A DNA stretch of 64,000 bases. Source: Angiostrongylus vasorum (Eukaryota; Nematoda; Chromadorea; Rhabditida; Metastrongylidae). Positions 21,311 through 33,335 of the stretch are shown in pieces. The translations under genes and the position numbers were made by a program. The stretch lies in NCBI GenBank assembly GCA_018806985.1, contig JADANN010000162.1, positions 1,943,501 to 2,007,500 on the forward strand. Direction: 5' to 3'. Position 1 is the stretch's first letter. Each line of letters begins with the position of its first letter. Below the pieces are notes generated by a model that worked only from the letters and a program-made list of their open reading frames with translations, had not been told where the DNA came from and did no database searches.

Positions 21311-23804
21311 TTAACAGTATAAGAATAAGAAGCTTGTTGGGAGCTTGAAGATATTAGTCTAAAGAAGTGTCTTTATGATCTTTACGAATATAATGTTTCA
21401 CAACCACCTTCACTGAGGAAAAAAAGTTGTGCTTATCAGTTACTGTCATGAGACGGATTTAGTAGGCAAAAATTGCACTCCAGTATCTTCGTCCTATTTC
21501 ACTAGAAAGTAGATTTTTTCGAAAATGTAGAAAAAAGACATGTTTATTGCAAAAAATCATTAACAGACTCTGCTTTGTTGGAAACTTCTTCATTTTTTTA
21601 AATAGAAGCATTGCTCAGTGAGGTCGACGATGCAGAGCCAAGGATGATACTGCGAATAAATCAAAAAAATATAATAGGAATAAAAATTCCAGTTTAAAAA
21701 ATTCGTGACGCGGAAGGCAATTACCCTAGATGTTTTCACAAAGGAGAATACAGACCACGTAGACGAACACAGGGTGTTCGGTGGGTTTAGAAAGAAGACG
21801 AAGAAGGCGTAAACGAACCAGCAGGTCAATTACTCCGCACCCATGTATTCGAGTTAACAATCTTTCCAACGCTCCAGAGCCGTAAAACCAAGAAGATGGT
21901 AAACTGTGGTCAAAATGTGGAAGTTTTTTTTAGAGAGACCACGTACATACTGTTAGGAATTAAGAAAATGGTCAGTGATTTCTAAGACACGAAAGGATGG
22001 GGGAAATCAGCTCGGCCTTAAGCCACCTCTATTTCCTATAAACACTCTGACCCCTGCCACGTACCTATAGAGTTTTCACTCGTTTTTTTCGTTTACCATA
22101 ACTACCCAACGTGCTTTACGGACTTGAAGAACAACACACTTTCTGAATGAGCTCATGCGAATTTTTTTAGAGTTGCACAAAAGACATGGCTATTTTTTTG
22201 CTTTGCGAGTTATGTGATTGTCAATGCGGCTATACCCTCTAACAGCTTTTGATCTCATTCGTCATAAATAAGTGGTTTTTGTTAGAAACGGGCTCCATAG
22301 TCTTTTCATCCATAAGATTATAAGATTTTGATTGCATCGACGTGCAAGGCACAAGATTATTTATGCACACACCCACGTAGTTATACGGATATGAGAACGT
22401 GCAATCGGAAGGAAGTAGTGGAGGGACGGAACCATTCCCTTGGAAACGTCTGCCTTTCTTTCTAAACACTTGATCTTTCTGGTTTCATGTTTAATCATAC
22501 CTCCTACCTTTCACCTAGGGTATTGCAACGTAGTCCCACAATTGACCGACGCCAGGTTATTACATAAACTTGATCCGCAAAGGAACTAATCCAGTTCGAA
22601 CTTGTTGTGCTTCATCGCGTGCCGTTTTATTCATGATAAATTCACGTAAAACTCCAGAAAATTTAACGATGAAAAACGACAATCGGTTTGCCGCCGTGAA
22701 ATACTGAAATTAGTCATTTAATTAGGCAGACCAATAGGAGAGGAAACTAAATTTTATGTGAGCGAAACACAGTTTTCCGAGTTGATTCCGAGTTTTGTTG
22801 CCATGGAGACTCGCGTTTAGCAATAATCTCTGATTCCAGTAGTTAACTGTGAATTATTGATATGACTAAATTAGTTGTGAATTATTGACATGTCATTTAG
22901 ATGCATCAGATAAGATAGTTCTTTTCAACATGGGACCAGACAAGCTCCCTCTGTCATTCCTCCCATAAACCACTATAGAACCTGCTTGGTTAATAGTTCC
23001 CATCATTCAAATATCAGTCATTAAAACAATTTCCATTGTTTTTCACCTGTCTTTAGAAGAAAATGATAGTCGTTGGCAAGTGGTCGTATAAATAGCCTTT
23101 TTTCGAACTTCTCACTTATCAAATGGTTGTAGACCTATTACCAAACTACTATCTACCGGAAAAAAAATCACACTTAGCTTTTCCATGCTCATTAGTTCTT
23201 TGTTTGGAGTTATGGTAGAAAGCCTTGGTGCCTTTGGCTTATGTCCTGCTATCGCGACGAGTAGCCCAGCTTCGTCGCAGTTCACTTCATCAAGTTAATG
23301 GGGATAAACTGCGGATTATAGCCGATGTTTGTGTCTCCGATGTAGCAGATGAGCCCGTACAATCCACAATAATCTGGATGCTTACGAGTTACTATAATCG
23401 CGAAAATAATTATATCACCATAAGGTGCTAATTCACTCGTTCTTTTGAAGAAAGTATTTAACAACTTAGATAATTAAAATTCTCTCGTTCGCATGTCGGG
23501 CGGCTACAAATACCTCTAGTCTCCCTTCTCGTTGCGGTCATTGATTAGGCTCCGTTTGTAGTTCGACTGCTCCGAGAAGATCTGCTGTGTTCTCCTTTTA
23601 AAAAAAGAAATCTGTGCTAAGACATCGTGTACATCACAGTTACTTTCTGATGTCGCAGGGCTGCAGACACCCCATGGCCCGGAAGGAGGCGTTCCACCTT
23701 GCAGGCTCAAGTTGTTCCACAACAACAGCGATCTCGGCTACTACTTTCCCGACCGGTAAAGACGTTATAGAACTTTAAATGAACTCTTTAGTCCATCCTA
23801 CTCT
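21311..23804. other. Unassigned DNA
   Basis: No repeat family member seen. Two places look slightly coding: 23225-23431 (+), which reads VPLAYVLLSRRVAQLRRSSL, and 23640-23765 (-), which reads VEQLEPARWNASFRAMGC followed by a possible GTAACT donor. Both are too short to assign. Confidence 0.35.
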
Positions 23805-23950
23805 TTTTAACGTATTACTTACTGCCTATTCGTTCTAATGGCAGGATATGTTGGCCCCCGGAAGTGGTAATAGCTCGTTCGTTCCCACCGCAGAACGTGC
23901 GGTTCGGTGTTTTGCAAATATCTCAGCATCATTGAAGTTAGTCTTTTTGT
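23805..23950 (+). repeat. SINE2 repeat, rearranged 3' half
   Basis: Contains CCCCGGAAGTGGTAATAGCTCG, the CGTTCGTTCCCACCGCAGA block and TTGCAAATATCTCAGCATCA in sense orientation. It is preceded at 23805-23845 by an inverted SINE2 tail (TTTAACGTATTACTTACTGC), so the copy is rearranged. Confidence 0.6.
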
Positions 23951-25307
23951 TTAAAATTTATTCATTATATGACTTCGATCATTGTCAATGTAAAAAAGTG
24001 CAAAACTGTAGCAAAATAAGCCTAGTCCAGCATCTTCTGATAAACGCAAAACTACCAATTTTCAGAGAGAATATGGTATTTAATCCAGTTTTTACTGCAT
24101 TGAATTATCCAAAGCAAGAAAAAGCCTTCACAGTTGAACACTTTTATCGTTAACTCTCCTTCTTAGCAACTCTCCTCAATACCCCTGACATGAAGTTTAA
24201 CATGCTTTTTCCAGTTCGCTATGGTTAATGCGTGAGCCTTTGCAGTACAACGTTTTAAGGCGACTTCTAGTATACAGAAAGTTGTTGTTTCGATTCTATA
24301 CCTGTCTAGCCAAGCTCCCCAAACCTAATCTCGCTCAGAAACAGGCTTCTTTTGCGATGCTTAGTGGAACCGAAAAGAGACCACCTTTCATCTCTCATGT
24401 CTAACTCTATTCATATAGAATGAGAACATAATACCCTATATAAATAATATGCAGGTGGTTCTATTCCCTAAAAAGTGGTCAATAGAAAGGCAACTCTGCA
24501 CTACATGAATTCGGCAACACCTTAGCCACTAAGAACTAAAAAGCATGTCAACGATATCGTTCCAATTCAGTAGGGGGCGGTCTATAAAAGCTAAATTAAA
24601 CTATTGTTAATTTATTCATTGTCAGATGGGGGAACGAACGAGCTATTACCAAATTATTGCATTGATGTCAGAGTTGATTCCAAGTCTTCGGCAGTGTTTT
24701 TTTCTCATCGTCAGTTTCATTAAAGCACATTCAAGATAACGAGTGTCTTTCAATCCACTACGAATAGTAATTTAAACAAAGAAACGCTTTTGTCAACCTT
24801 CTTCAATAAAGTTGCGCTAATAAGCGCTATATTGGATGTCAATAAGAGTCTCCCAGAAGAAAAAAACGGAAGCAGCACATCTTAGTACTTTAGTTTGAAC
24901 TCAAAATGTAATTTATTCAATATAGCCGGCGGGGAAATGTATTTCCGAGTGGGAGGGACTTCCTTTGGAGGTCGCAAGTGTTATGCTGTTGATTAGGATC
25001 GAAGCGCTAGCGCTTCCGTTTGTTGGTTCTCTTCCAAAGACATCTTGTCTTCCGACAATGTGTTTTGTGCATCTCCTTATACATCGTTCTTTCGAAAACT
25101 ATTGATGGTTCTCCATTTTGACGGTTCTTCTCTTATTGCAGTCTGATTTGGGAAATATGCCTAGCAGTTGTTTTGGTAAGATTTTACTCAAGAGTAGTTT
25201 GCCGACATTCACATGAACTCCAAGTACATCAGCATGTGCTGCTGGTGTTATATTACGTTGTTTTTATGAACTCTCTTTTTTGAGCCGACACTATGACTAT
25301 TCGTTCT
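23951..25307. other. Unassigned DNA
   Basis: A 30 bp SINE2 shard (GGGGGAACGAACGAGCTATTA) occurs at 24627. The rest, including the GC-richer patch at 24925-25050, is unassigned. Confidence 0.4.
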
Positions 25308-25358
25308 GCTTCTGTTTAGCAAACACGAGGTGTTATTTTATTTCTTTATTTACGAACA

Positions 25359-25396
25359 AGCTGACGTTTCGGCGGATTTCGCCTTCGTCAGAGCCT
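25359..25396 (-). ncRNA. Hammerhead-like motif, PLE copy 2 left end
   Basis: Minus strand: AGGCT, CTGACGA, A, stem II GGCG-AAATC-CGCC (4 perfect pairs), GAAA, CGTC, AGCTT. Every conserved box (CUGANGA, GAAA, GUC) is present; stem I pairs through GCT/AGC. Confidence 0.65.
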
Positions 25397-25729
25397 GGAA
25401 ATGTCAAGTTAACTGCGATATACATGGTCAAACGCCTCCATAACCGAACAGAGAAAATGCTGAACCAAAATTTCAATCACATTGAACACAGAGCCTTTGC
25501 ACATTCACCGCTTTTTATGAGTCTTCCACTAAATATTTCACGTGGAGACCAACCGCACAGAGTTCACATGGAATCGTAATGGACCCATCTCATCAGAATA
25601 ACAGGCTTATATACTGCCCAATATCACGCGTGATAATGAGGCATTCCTTCCCTGCGGTTCATTTTCGGATTCTTGGAGCTGATCCAGAATGCCTCGAGAA
25701 TTTTGCGCGCTTGTGTTCTCGATTCCTAC

Positions 25730-26640
25730 GCTAGGATCGTAACCCGTACTTCAAAATCTCCGTTATGTCTCTGCGTCCTATGCGTGCCTAGTGGAGTATT
25801 TGGTTTACGTTTGCTGACTAGGTGTTCTTTTATACGAATGCAGAGTGGTCTACCCGTTTCGCCAACGTATTCGTCCCCGCACGCTTTACAAGAGATCAGA
25901 TAAACTGTGCCTGAACGCATGCTGTCACCGTCTCTACCATTGAGGCAAATTATACAATTTTGCGTTGCACATAGACGGTCTTATAGGCGGTTACGAACTA
26001 GTTGGCATCTTAGATTACTCGGTGGCATTTCAGTTATCGTTACCGAATTCTCTAGACGGGTCCTTCTTAAACAGCGTTTTATAGCTGCACTTATTCCATT
26101 TGAAATGAAGGGCTGGATAAAGCGGGACCTTATTGTCGCTAGAGTTATCGTTTGAGGGCCTGTGGTTTCCTCTACACCTATCCCGAGCTAATAGCCATTA
26201 AAAATGGCTATTTGCCTGGCCAAGTTCCGGGACTCCTCTCTCTGCTCTGTTCCCGTGCACACGGTGGTTGCTGTTCGAAACATATTTCTTACAAGCGCCC
26301 TTTTCGTGTAAGAGGTGTGAGAGGAGAGTCAATGAACCAAGATGTTTTTACTACTTGGCTTTCGATTCCATTTCGTAACGTCACCGTTTTGTGATAGGGT
26401 TAATTTGCACGTTCAGAAATGGAAGCCAGTTTTCTTTTGGTTTCTCTCGGGTGAATTTAATATACTCTGACTGTTCGTTCAACAGCTCGAAACATTTGTC
26501 AATTTCCTCTTGTGTTGAACAAATGACCAAGCAGTCATCTACATATCTACAGTAGAGTAACGGCCGGAGATCGATTACTGGTGCTTCCACTTTAGACATG
26601 AATGCAATGGCAAGGCTTGGTGCCAGTCGTTGTCCCATTG
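25730..26640 (-). pseudogene. PLE copy 2 RT C-terminal half plus GIY-YIG endonuclease
   Basis: From 26638 leftward: MGQRLAPSLAIAFMSKVEAP (motif B), LLYCRYVDDCLVICST (motif C, YVDD intact), EYIKFTREKPKENWLPFLNV, then an in-frame stop. It then reads, with interruptions, NLARQIAIFNG and RTRLENSVTITEMP, a CIICLNGRDGD cysteine segment, and the nuclease core GTVYLISCKACGDEYVGET, GRPLCIRIKEHL and PLGTHRTQRHNGDFEV. The order RT, linker, zinc-like cysteines, GIY-YIG is diagnostic of Penelope elements. The RT fingers and motifs 1 to A are missing. Confidence 0.85.
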
Positions 26641-26827
26641 CCAGCCCTCTCGTATGTGCGTGGTACCTACCGGACTATCTGAAGATTGAGCAGTTTAGGC
26701 ACTCCTTTAAGAGTGTCATCAACTGCTGAATCGAGAAGCCATACGTGTTTATTGCTCCTTCATGTTATGACTATTTCTTCATCGTACGTGAACTAAGTAC
26801 AGGTAATCTTACTCCTTAAAGACAAGA

Positions 26828-26866
26828 ACAGCTCTGAAGAGGATGATATTGCCGAAACATGTTTAG
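26828..26866 (+). ncRNA. Decayed hammerhead-like motif, PLE copy 2 right end
   Basis: Plus strand: AGCT, CTGAAGA, GGATGATATTGCC, GAAA, CATG. Stem II no longer pairs and the cleavage triplet is gone. Confidence 0.4.
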
Positions 26867-26969
26867 AACCTTGTATTAGCCTAAAAAGGAAACAGCGCAA
26901 GGCGCTATAAAGCAATCAGTGCCAAGGTTAATCTAAAGCAAATGCTTTCAATAATAATATATTGTTTAG

Positions 26970-27245
26970 GAGAGCGGGTGCGTGTACGGCTGTGGTTAGA
27001 GGTGCCCTGCAATACATTTGGGATCGATCCCGCGCCCGGATTCACCAAACATTTCATTCTTCTGGGGTCGGCAAATTGGTACCAGACTTGTCTGGGAGGA
27101 TAGCAGCATGGGCTCCATAGGCCACCGCAAGTCATTTTATAGGCCAGATATACAATCAATCACCACTAACAATGCTTAATAAAGTCGGATGCATGAAGCA
27201 TCGCTCAGAGATTGATCAACGTCGAGATCTTCATCCTTTTTATCC
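26970..27245 (+). repeat. SINE1, near full length
   Basis: Sense copy: head GGCTGTGGTTAGAGGTGCCC, B-box-like GGGATCGATCCCGCGCCC, TTGGTACCAGACTTGTCTGG, a degraded ATACATCGG block (GGGCTCCATAGGCC), GCTTAATAAAGTCGGATGCA and the tail CTTCATCCTTTTTATCCTTT. Confidence 0.85.
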
Positions 27246-27269
27246 TTTAGTACGTTGTTTAAATGTCAC

Positions 27270-30200
27270 AGATCTCGCTAACAGAGGGGGGATCTCCTCC
27301 CATCTACTCACAAGGCAACGTAGCGCGCCCCTAGGTGCCGTACAGGGGTAAATCGCGGACCCAAACCGACCTTATGCTTCCTTGAGATTCACGTTGTATA
27401 AGGAGATGAACTCCTTGTTTCTGTTGGGCCGATTTGACACATGCATTCTGTATTTACGAAGACATATTCGTGCATGCGGGCATAGGTGCGCTGTCGCATA
27501 AATGAGTGCTAGTCTACTAGTCAATTCGGGCAAAAGACCCTACAAAGTCATGGGAACTTTATGAGAGGTGGTTAGCAGAAGCCCCTCAATAATTAAGCTC
27601 CTCGCCTACTCTGGAAGAGAATGGAGAGCTACTCGTGATTGTAGCCAGCTTTCTCGACCAGATCTCAGCAACTTATGCATGGGTATTAAATGATAAGTAC
27701 AGTAAAAATAAGTGGACTTCATTTTCCTAGCCATGAAACAGCTCCCCAACACGGCAGCGTTGAATAGAACGAGTATGGGAAGCCTGCTAAAACCTCAGGG
27801 CCATTCTAGGCTGCCTAAATCACAAAGAACTATAGTGGCGATGTGTGCCTATAATGCACGAACACTTGAATCTGAGTCCGTGATAGAAGGCTTGATCATG
27901 CAGGCAAGAAGGATAAGGTACGACTTCGTCGGACTGGCAGAGACGAGAAGCTGCCACCCATTCAACGCCGTCTATGGCACCGGAGCAGAACTGTTGATTG
28001 AAACATGCGACGTTAAAGGAATCGGCGGAGTCGGCGTTCTCGTCAACACGAGTTTGCCCATGAACATCGATTCATTCGTGCAGCTAACAATCTGAATCGA
28101 ACGTTTACGGTTGAAGAGACGTGGATCAACACCGGCTTTGACAATCTTCATCGTTTGCGCACTAACATCAAGCTGTGACGAAGAAGAAGTCGAAGTGTTC
28201 TATATGGACTTGGAGAAGTTCTACAGAGGAGACCATGCATTCTTCAAGGTCATTATTGGAGATTTCGACGCTAAGATTGAAACTGAACCGAGAATAACGT
28301 CTGAATAACGTCAAATTTAAACCCACAGATTAGAATGGAACGAACAGGGTGAGCGGTTATCTGAGTTTATCATGGCGACCAAGACCATTCATGGTAACTC
28401 GCAATTCCAGAAGCTCCACCCTCAGCGCTGGACGTGGGAGTCTCCTAGTGGAGAGTACCATAACGAAATCGATTACATTATAGTATATCGAAGATTTTGC
28501 CTAACCGATGTCGCTGTTACCCTAAAACTCTTCACAAGATCAGACCATCACTTCTTGCGCGCAAAACTTTATTTCTTGCTGAAAGGGAAAAAAAGCCATG
28601 AAGTTTAAAAAACAAAATCCTACAGTGTGCATAAACTCGAATTTATTCAGGCCATGAGTCAGCTCGTGGGAAGGTACTGTTCCTGATAACATCGACGAGT
28701 AATACCTCCGGCTCACTCAACACCATCACGGCGCTATGAAACCAGAGAGTTTGGAAGTTCTAATGAGACGTCTGCCTCCAGAAGCACTAGAACTAACATC
28801 TCGACGAAAAAAAATCTTAAAGAAAGATGAGCAGCAGTTGGGTCGAATACGCAGAGTTGTGGAAAAGCGTTCGCAAAGCCTAGAAGCTTCGCCAATTACA
28901 AAACCGAGATGATTGCACTCTGACGCCCAGAAGGAACAGTTACAGTTTTCGGAAAAGCAAAGAAGAAAATCATTCGCTCCTGCACTCATATGAAACAGTG
29001 GAAGATGGATCTATCGTCTCAATGGCTCTTCCTTTGGAAATCTGACATGCTCTTTCGTCGGTAAAGGATCGAACAACGCTTGATCTGGAAAGAATAAGAT
29101 ATGAACACCTGAAGAAATTCCCGCCGGACTTCATAAACAAACTGGCTGAACGCTTTACACGTTACCTATTCAAATGCAAAGTTCCAATTCAGTGGAGGAC
29201 CAGCAAGAGTGTTATTGCTCAAGAAAGGTGACCTCTATGACAACTATCGCTCAATCTGCTTTCGGTCTGTCGTCTATAAACTCTCTCTTCACTCAAGTCA
29301 TCCTAAACAGGGTTGATACAACACTGGGAATAAAGAGAGTCATGTGAGTAAGCAGGGAGTCGTAAGGGCTTCATTGCGCCACACCAAATCCACACGATAA
29401 CAAGACTCACTGAAATATCGCGTGGTTGCAATAGGCGGCTCGGTCCCAGTTTCACGAACATAAAAAAAAATCCGATTTAGTTTCGATAGGGAGGCCATGG
29501 CTTACATGGACGGTCAGGGCATCCCTACTCAGTATGTAAAGATTCTTCGCGAGTTGTGTAAAAATTTCACAACCAAAATATCACAGTTTAAAAAGGATAT
29601 TAATGTCTAGGTGAAAAGAGGGGCTAGGCAAAAGGCGATACCATCCCGCGAAATTCATTTATCGCCACCCTCCAGGGCATCATGCGAACATTGGAGTGGG
29701 GGCAACACGATAGTGAATGCTGATGATCGACAATTACACCATCTTTGTCTTGCTGAGGGTATCAATGTTATGGCATCAATTATTAACCAGGAGGAAGGAA
29801 GATGGGCGACTTTGATTACACTTTTTAAAAAAGATTGGTCTTCAAGTAGATCTCACAAAAACGACCTTCCTCAAGAACGAGTTTCATATGTCTCCTATGT
29901 CTCCGTTGACAATCAATGAATATTTCCGAGTACTTCGGCTAACTCTATCTAGGTTGGGAAGTCGACATGATGATCGGCTTAGCTTCAGGTTCAGAAAGAG
30001 AAAGTGAGGTGCTTGGTTAGCTCGAGGAAATAGTGAGGAGGACCAACAACATCCACTCGATGCCCACGTTTTCGACTCCACCATTCCCTGTGCGTTAAAG
30101 TGTGCGTCAGAAACAGAGTCGCAGATGAAAGATCACTCAACGTTATAGAAGCAGTAGGCGAAAGGACGATGCTAGGAGAGTGCCTTGTCACATATGTGGG

Positions 30201-30950
30201 AGAGAAGATCCAAAGCTCTGATCCACGTCAGTAATCAAAAATGAAAGACGCTGTTCAGCACGCCAAATGTAGAAAAATCCGGTGGACCGGGCACGTAGTG
30301 CGCATGCATGGCAATCCATGGGAAAGAAGAGCTAGCAACTGGATTCCTCGGGAAGTCAAACATACTGCAGGAAGACCACCGACTCGGTGATCAGTATTCT
30401 TCACGAAAACTCTAATAGACAGTGATGATGCTCATGGAGTCCCTAGAGCGAGCAGAACCCACTGGGCTACTCTTGCACGCTACAAGAAAAAATAGGAGAT
30501 TTACTGGAGCCCGCTGAAGTCACTAGACGACTAACGGGACGACAAGTGTACAGATATTCATATGACTCGAACCCACGTTTTGAGCATTGCGGCACTGCTT
30601 TCATTCGATTTCTTACCTCGCACTCGTCATCAAGGCAGGTCCTCTGATTGGCGTATAGGGTTGGCTCCTGCTTGAAGGACTTCTCTTCTTTACGAATGTT
30701 ATTGGATTCTGGTGGAGTTGATTTCCCCTAGGATGAACTAGCTCTAATGGAGCGTTTCCAAGTCTTACAATAGGTAGTTGCAACCTTTCGTGGATGAGAT
30801 TTAGGTAATCTAGGCAAATCTCTCAGGTTGAGAGCAATGGGGCCTTGCTCTGATGTGTCCGAGTCGAACTAGAGACAATGTGTGCATGTTTTCATAGTTT
30901 CTTGGTCACCGCGTTTCCATCGCCGCAGAACTATAACTAACTATCTTCGT
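27270..30950 (+). mobile_element. RTE-type retrotransposon of a second family (RTE-B), near full length, dead
   Basis: About 450 bp of 5' leader (27270-27720) precedes the endonuclease, and the reading can be followed through RT to a C-terminal YWSPLKSLDD near 30505, then a ~400 bp 3' region. Unlike RTE-A it keeps its 5' part, but frames break many times. The leader and 3' region boundaries are my estimate; no target duplication was found. The TTTGAGGTTGTTAT at 31077 just beyond resembles a PLE terminus. Confidence 0.8.
27729..30525 (+). pseudogene. RTE-B endonuclease-reverse transcriptase (broken)
   Basis: Endonuclease: MCAYNARTLESE (27840), RYDFVGLAETR, GIGGVGVLVNTSLPMN (28019), then a stop. 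Continues with [20 protein letters not shown] (28202), GDFDAKI where family members have [23 protein letters not shown] (28432) and SDHHFLRAK (28541). RT: AYMDGQGIPTQYVKILRELC (29500) and RQLHHLCLAEGINVMAS (29727), where FADDI has become LAEGI, removing both catalytic Asp. C-terminal: IRWTGHVVRMHGN (30277) and WIPREVKHTAGRPPTR. Several independent disabling changes show it is an old copy. Confidence 0.8.
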
Positions 30951-31359
30951 ATTATGCCTACTAGAGGTATTATGGCGAGCGCAGTAGAAACGCCGAAACA
31001 TTGGGTCTGTGCCAGCTTCACGTGAAACCCTTTTCCACCATCTGAGGACTTGTCACTTATATACAAGTGACTGATTTGAGGTTGTTATCACAAACAAAAT
31101 CTGCACTGTGGTAAGGTTTTGCTCTTTTAAATTTTTTCTCGCTAAAATTTTAACGTGAAACAGAGCCCAAGTGAAGAGATTAGTGAAGAGATCGTAGATT
31201 ACGGTTACCAGAAATCCAATCGCATTAAACAAGAGTTAGAAACTACTTGACATCAGAAGATGAACCATTCATGTATCTAAATAAAAGGGTAATTATAATT
31301 CTAAAAGTTTTAACACATTTATAATAAAGTGATTTTAAAGACACGTTGAATAAGCACAG

Positions 31360-31450
31360 GAGAAAGAACATCCGTCGTTGATCAAATGCTAAGGGATGCG
31401 ACTGGCATTCAAATTTGCTGCGCGTCTTGTGAGTTCGTATTTGCCTTATA
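31360..31450 (-). repeat. SINE1 3' fragment
   Basis: GTTGATCAAATGCTAAGGGA followed by a diverged CATTCAAATTTGC and TGCCTTATACAATGACTTC. Only the 3' third of the repeat is present. Confidence 0.55.
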
Positions 31451-31544
31451 CAATGACTTCAGAGATCCACAGTTTCATAAGATTAACGTTCTTCATCGTT
31501 TATCCATGGAAATAAATACAGTTTTCCTTTTAACCTTCTAATAC

Positions 31545-33205
31545 AGCAACCGTTTCCGTCCCACAATCCCCTTCCGGGACCCTAATATCCCCACTGGAGA
31601 AAAACCACCTGGAATTCTTCCGTCGGAGGTTCGAGTTGCGACAGAAAGCATGAGAAGAAGCACAGCTCCAGGACCAAACAATGTCAGCAACCTTAGAGCT
31701 GGAGGCCACAATTTAGATGTACTTCTCGCAAATCATATGACAGCCTACCTTCAAAAGGAAAAAAATCCCAGACCAGTGGAGGACGTCGCGTACGGTCATC
31801 CTGCCCAAGAAAGGGGAACGAAGGGATCTTCGTAACTATCGTTCCATATGATTGTTGAGTGTACTCTACAAGCTCTTCATGAAGATTATCCTCTTGTGCA
31901 TATCAAGGACATTGGGTGAGGCGCAACCAGTCGAGCAAGCAGGACTTCGCAAAGGATTTTTGCTGCATGGACCACATCCAAACCGTGTCCAGAGTCATCG
32001 AAGTTTGTCGGGAATACCACTTGCCTCTAGTCCTAACCTTTATGAAGTATGAAAAAAGCGTTTGACAGTGTCGAAACGAATGCCATCTTATCAGCGCTCG
32101 TCGACCAAGGAGTGGACCCGTCCTACATAAGAACTCTGTGCGACTGTTATCGGAGCTGCACTACGAAAATACAGCTTTTCCATCGACCTCTTTTCATACC
32201 TATAAGAAAAGGGATTCGACAGGGCGATACCATACCGCCAAAGCTGTTGAGTGCCGCACTGCAGTGGATAATGAAGTCACTCGATTGGGATGAGAAAGGC
32301 ATACGTATTGATGGAAAATTCCTATCAAACCTTCGTTTTGCCGACGACATTGTCATCTTCTCAAGAAGTATTAGCGAAGCAGAGGTCATGATCAAAGAGC
32401 TCAACGAAGCGGGGAAAAAGATCGGACTTCGCGTAAATGAAAGAAGACCCAGTTCATGAAAAACCCATGGTGCGAAGGCGAAAAAAATTGAATTGGCTCT
32501 CTCATTGCAGAGACCACCTCGTACGTATACCTTGGTTAATCAATGATAATAGAAAAGAACATGAGCGAGGAACTAGATAGAAGTAGGAGAGCAGCTTGGG
32601 CCGCATTCAGGCCTCTCAAAGAAGCCACCCACCAACTGAAGGACCCGAAAATCCGCGCCCATCTCTTCTTCGATTCTACGGTCCTCCCAGCGCTGTGTTA
32701 TGCTGCGGAGACGTGGGTTGATACTTCAACTGCATGAAGAATGCTTCGCACTGCTCACAGAGCGCTTGAGCGATGTCTTCTGAAATATAACCGGCACTGT
32801 CAATATCTAGCCGGAATGCGAAGCTCTGACCTTCGAAATCTGTCAAATCTTCGAGATCCAGTAGATTATACATCGATAGAGAAACATAGCTGGGCCGCTC
32901 ACATAGTGAGAAGAACGGACGACAGATGGACGAAAAGAACAGTAGAGTGGACTCCAAGAAAATGCAAACGTCCCCCCAGGACGACCACCTACACGTTGGG
33001 CGGACGTGTTCGTAAACAAAGTTAATCAGCTGTACCCGTAGCTGCAGTTGTTTTTACAGACCACGGTACAAGACTGGCAAGCGCTACCATGCTCGAACAA
33101 GACCACCACTATGGACTACGACTGCGAGAGAAAGGAACGAACGGCATATGTGCTGGGGTCCGCACAGCTCGTGAAGGCGGACCGTCCAAGTATCCAAGTA
33201 AGTAA
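31545..33205 (+). mobile_element. RTE-A retrotransposon, second 5'-truncated copy
   Basis: Begins at the N-terminal edge of the RT and runs to the same 3' end as the 11345 copy (GGGTCCGCACAGCTCGTGA, GGACCGTCCAAG, then ATCCAAGTAAGTAA). The AAGTAAGTA tail is typical of RTE 3' ends. Truncation point and sequence differ from the first copy, so this is an independent insertion. Confidence 0.85.
31560..33180 (+). pseudogene. RTE-A reverse transcriptase (broken, best preserved)
   Basis: GILPSEVRVATES-like text at 31620, APGPNNVSNLRAGG (31667), LLHGPHPNRVQSH (frame-shifted), then the longest clean stretch, 32049-32459, of 136 codons. That stretch holds AFDSVETNAILSALVDQG, GIRQGDTIPPKLLSAALQW and LRFADDIVIFSRS with the catalytic FADD intact. 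Motif A is damaged: FVDYEKAF of the sister copy reads FMKYEK and a one-base A insertion shifts the frame. Downstream AAWAAFRPLKEATHQL (32599), LPALCYAAETW (32684), AGMRSSDLRNLSNLRDP (32813) and RWTKRTVEWTPRK (32926) give the C-terminal domain. Confidence 0.85.
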
Positions 33206-33214
33206 TAAATACAG

Positions 33215-33335
33215 TGCCAATTTGTCTACCGCTGAGACACTGGGATGTTGGTTAGGTAGGGAGCTGAGATCGAACCGAGGACCATGAGCATCGAAAAGCT
33301 CCTCTAGCCATTGCAGTACCGGACCTCAAAGAACA
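33215..33335 (-). repeat. tRNA-like repeat fragment
   Basis: On the minus strand, TACTGCAATGGCTAGAGGAG resembles an A-box region and CTCGGTTCGATCTCAG a B-box, about 50 bp apart, as in a tRNA-derived SINE head. The acceptor stem does not close, so it is not a functional tRNA. It lies directly behind the RTE-A 3' tail. Confidence 0.45.

Larger units (their letters stand above)
25308..26875 (-). mobile_element. Penelope-like element, copy 2 (5'-truncated)
   Basis: The left end TGTTTAGCAAACACGAGGTG is the same terminus as in the element at 42627. Next comes a well-formed minus-strand hammerhead motif (25359-25396). The coding part reads leftward from RT motif B at 26640 to the GIY-YIG domain at about 25730, followed by a ~330 bp 3' region shared with the fragment at 4525. 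The right side (26640-26875) carries a decayed plus-strand hammerhead. This is the better preserved of the two PLE bodies. Confidence 0.85.

Noticed and set aside
23516..23765. Minus-strand exon (VEQLEPARWNASFRAMGC)
   Set aside because: Short, with a weak GTAACT donor and no clear acceptor; noted only under the unassigned stretch.
33215..33335. Functional tRNA gene on the minus strand
   Set aside because: A- and B-box-like motifs exist, but the acceptor and anticodon stems do not pair, so it is a tRNA-derived repeat at most.
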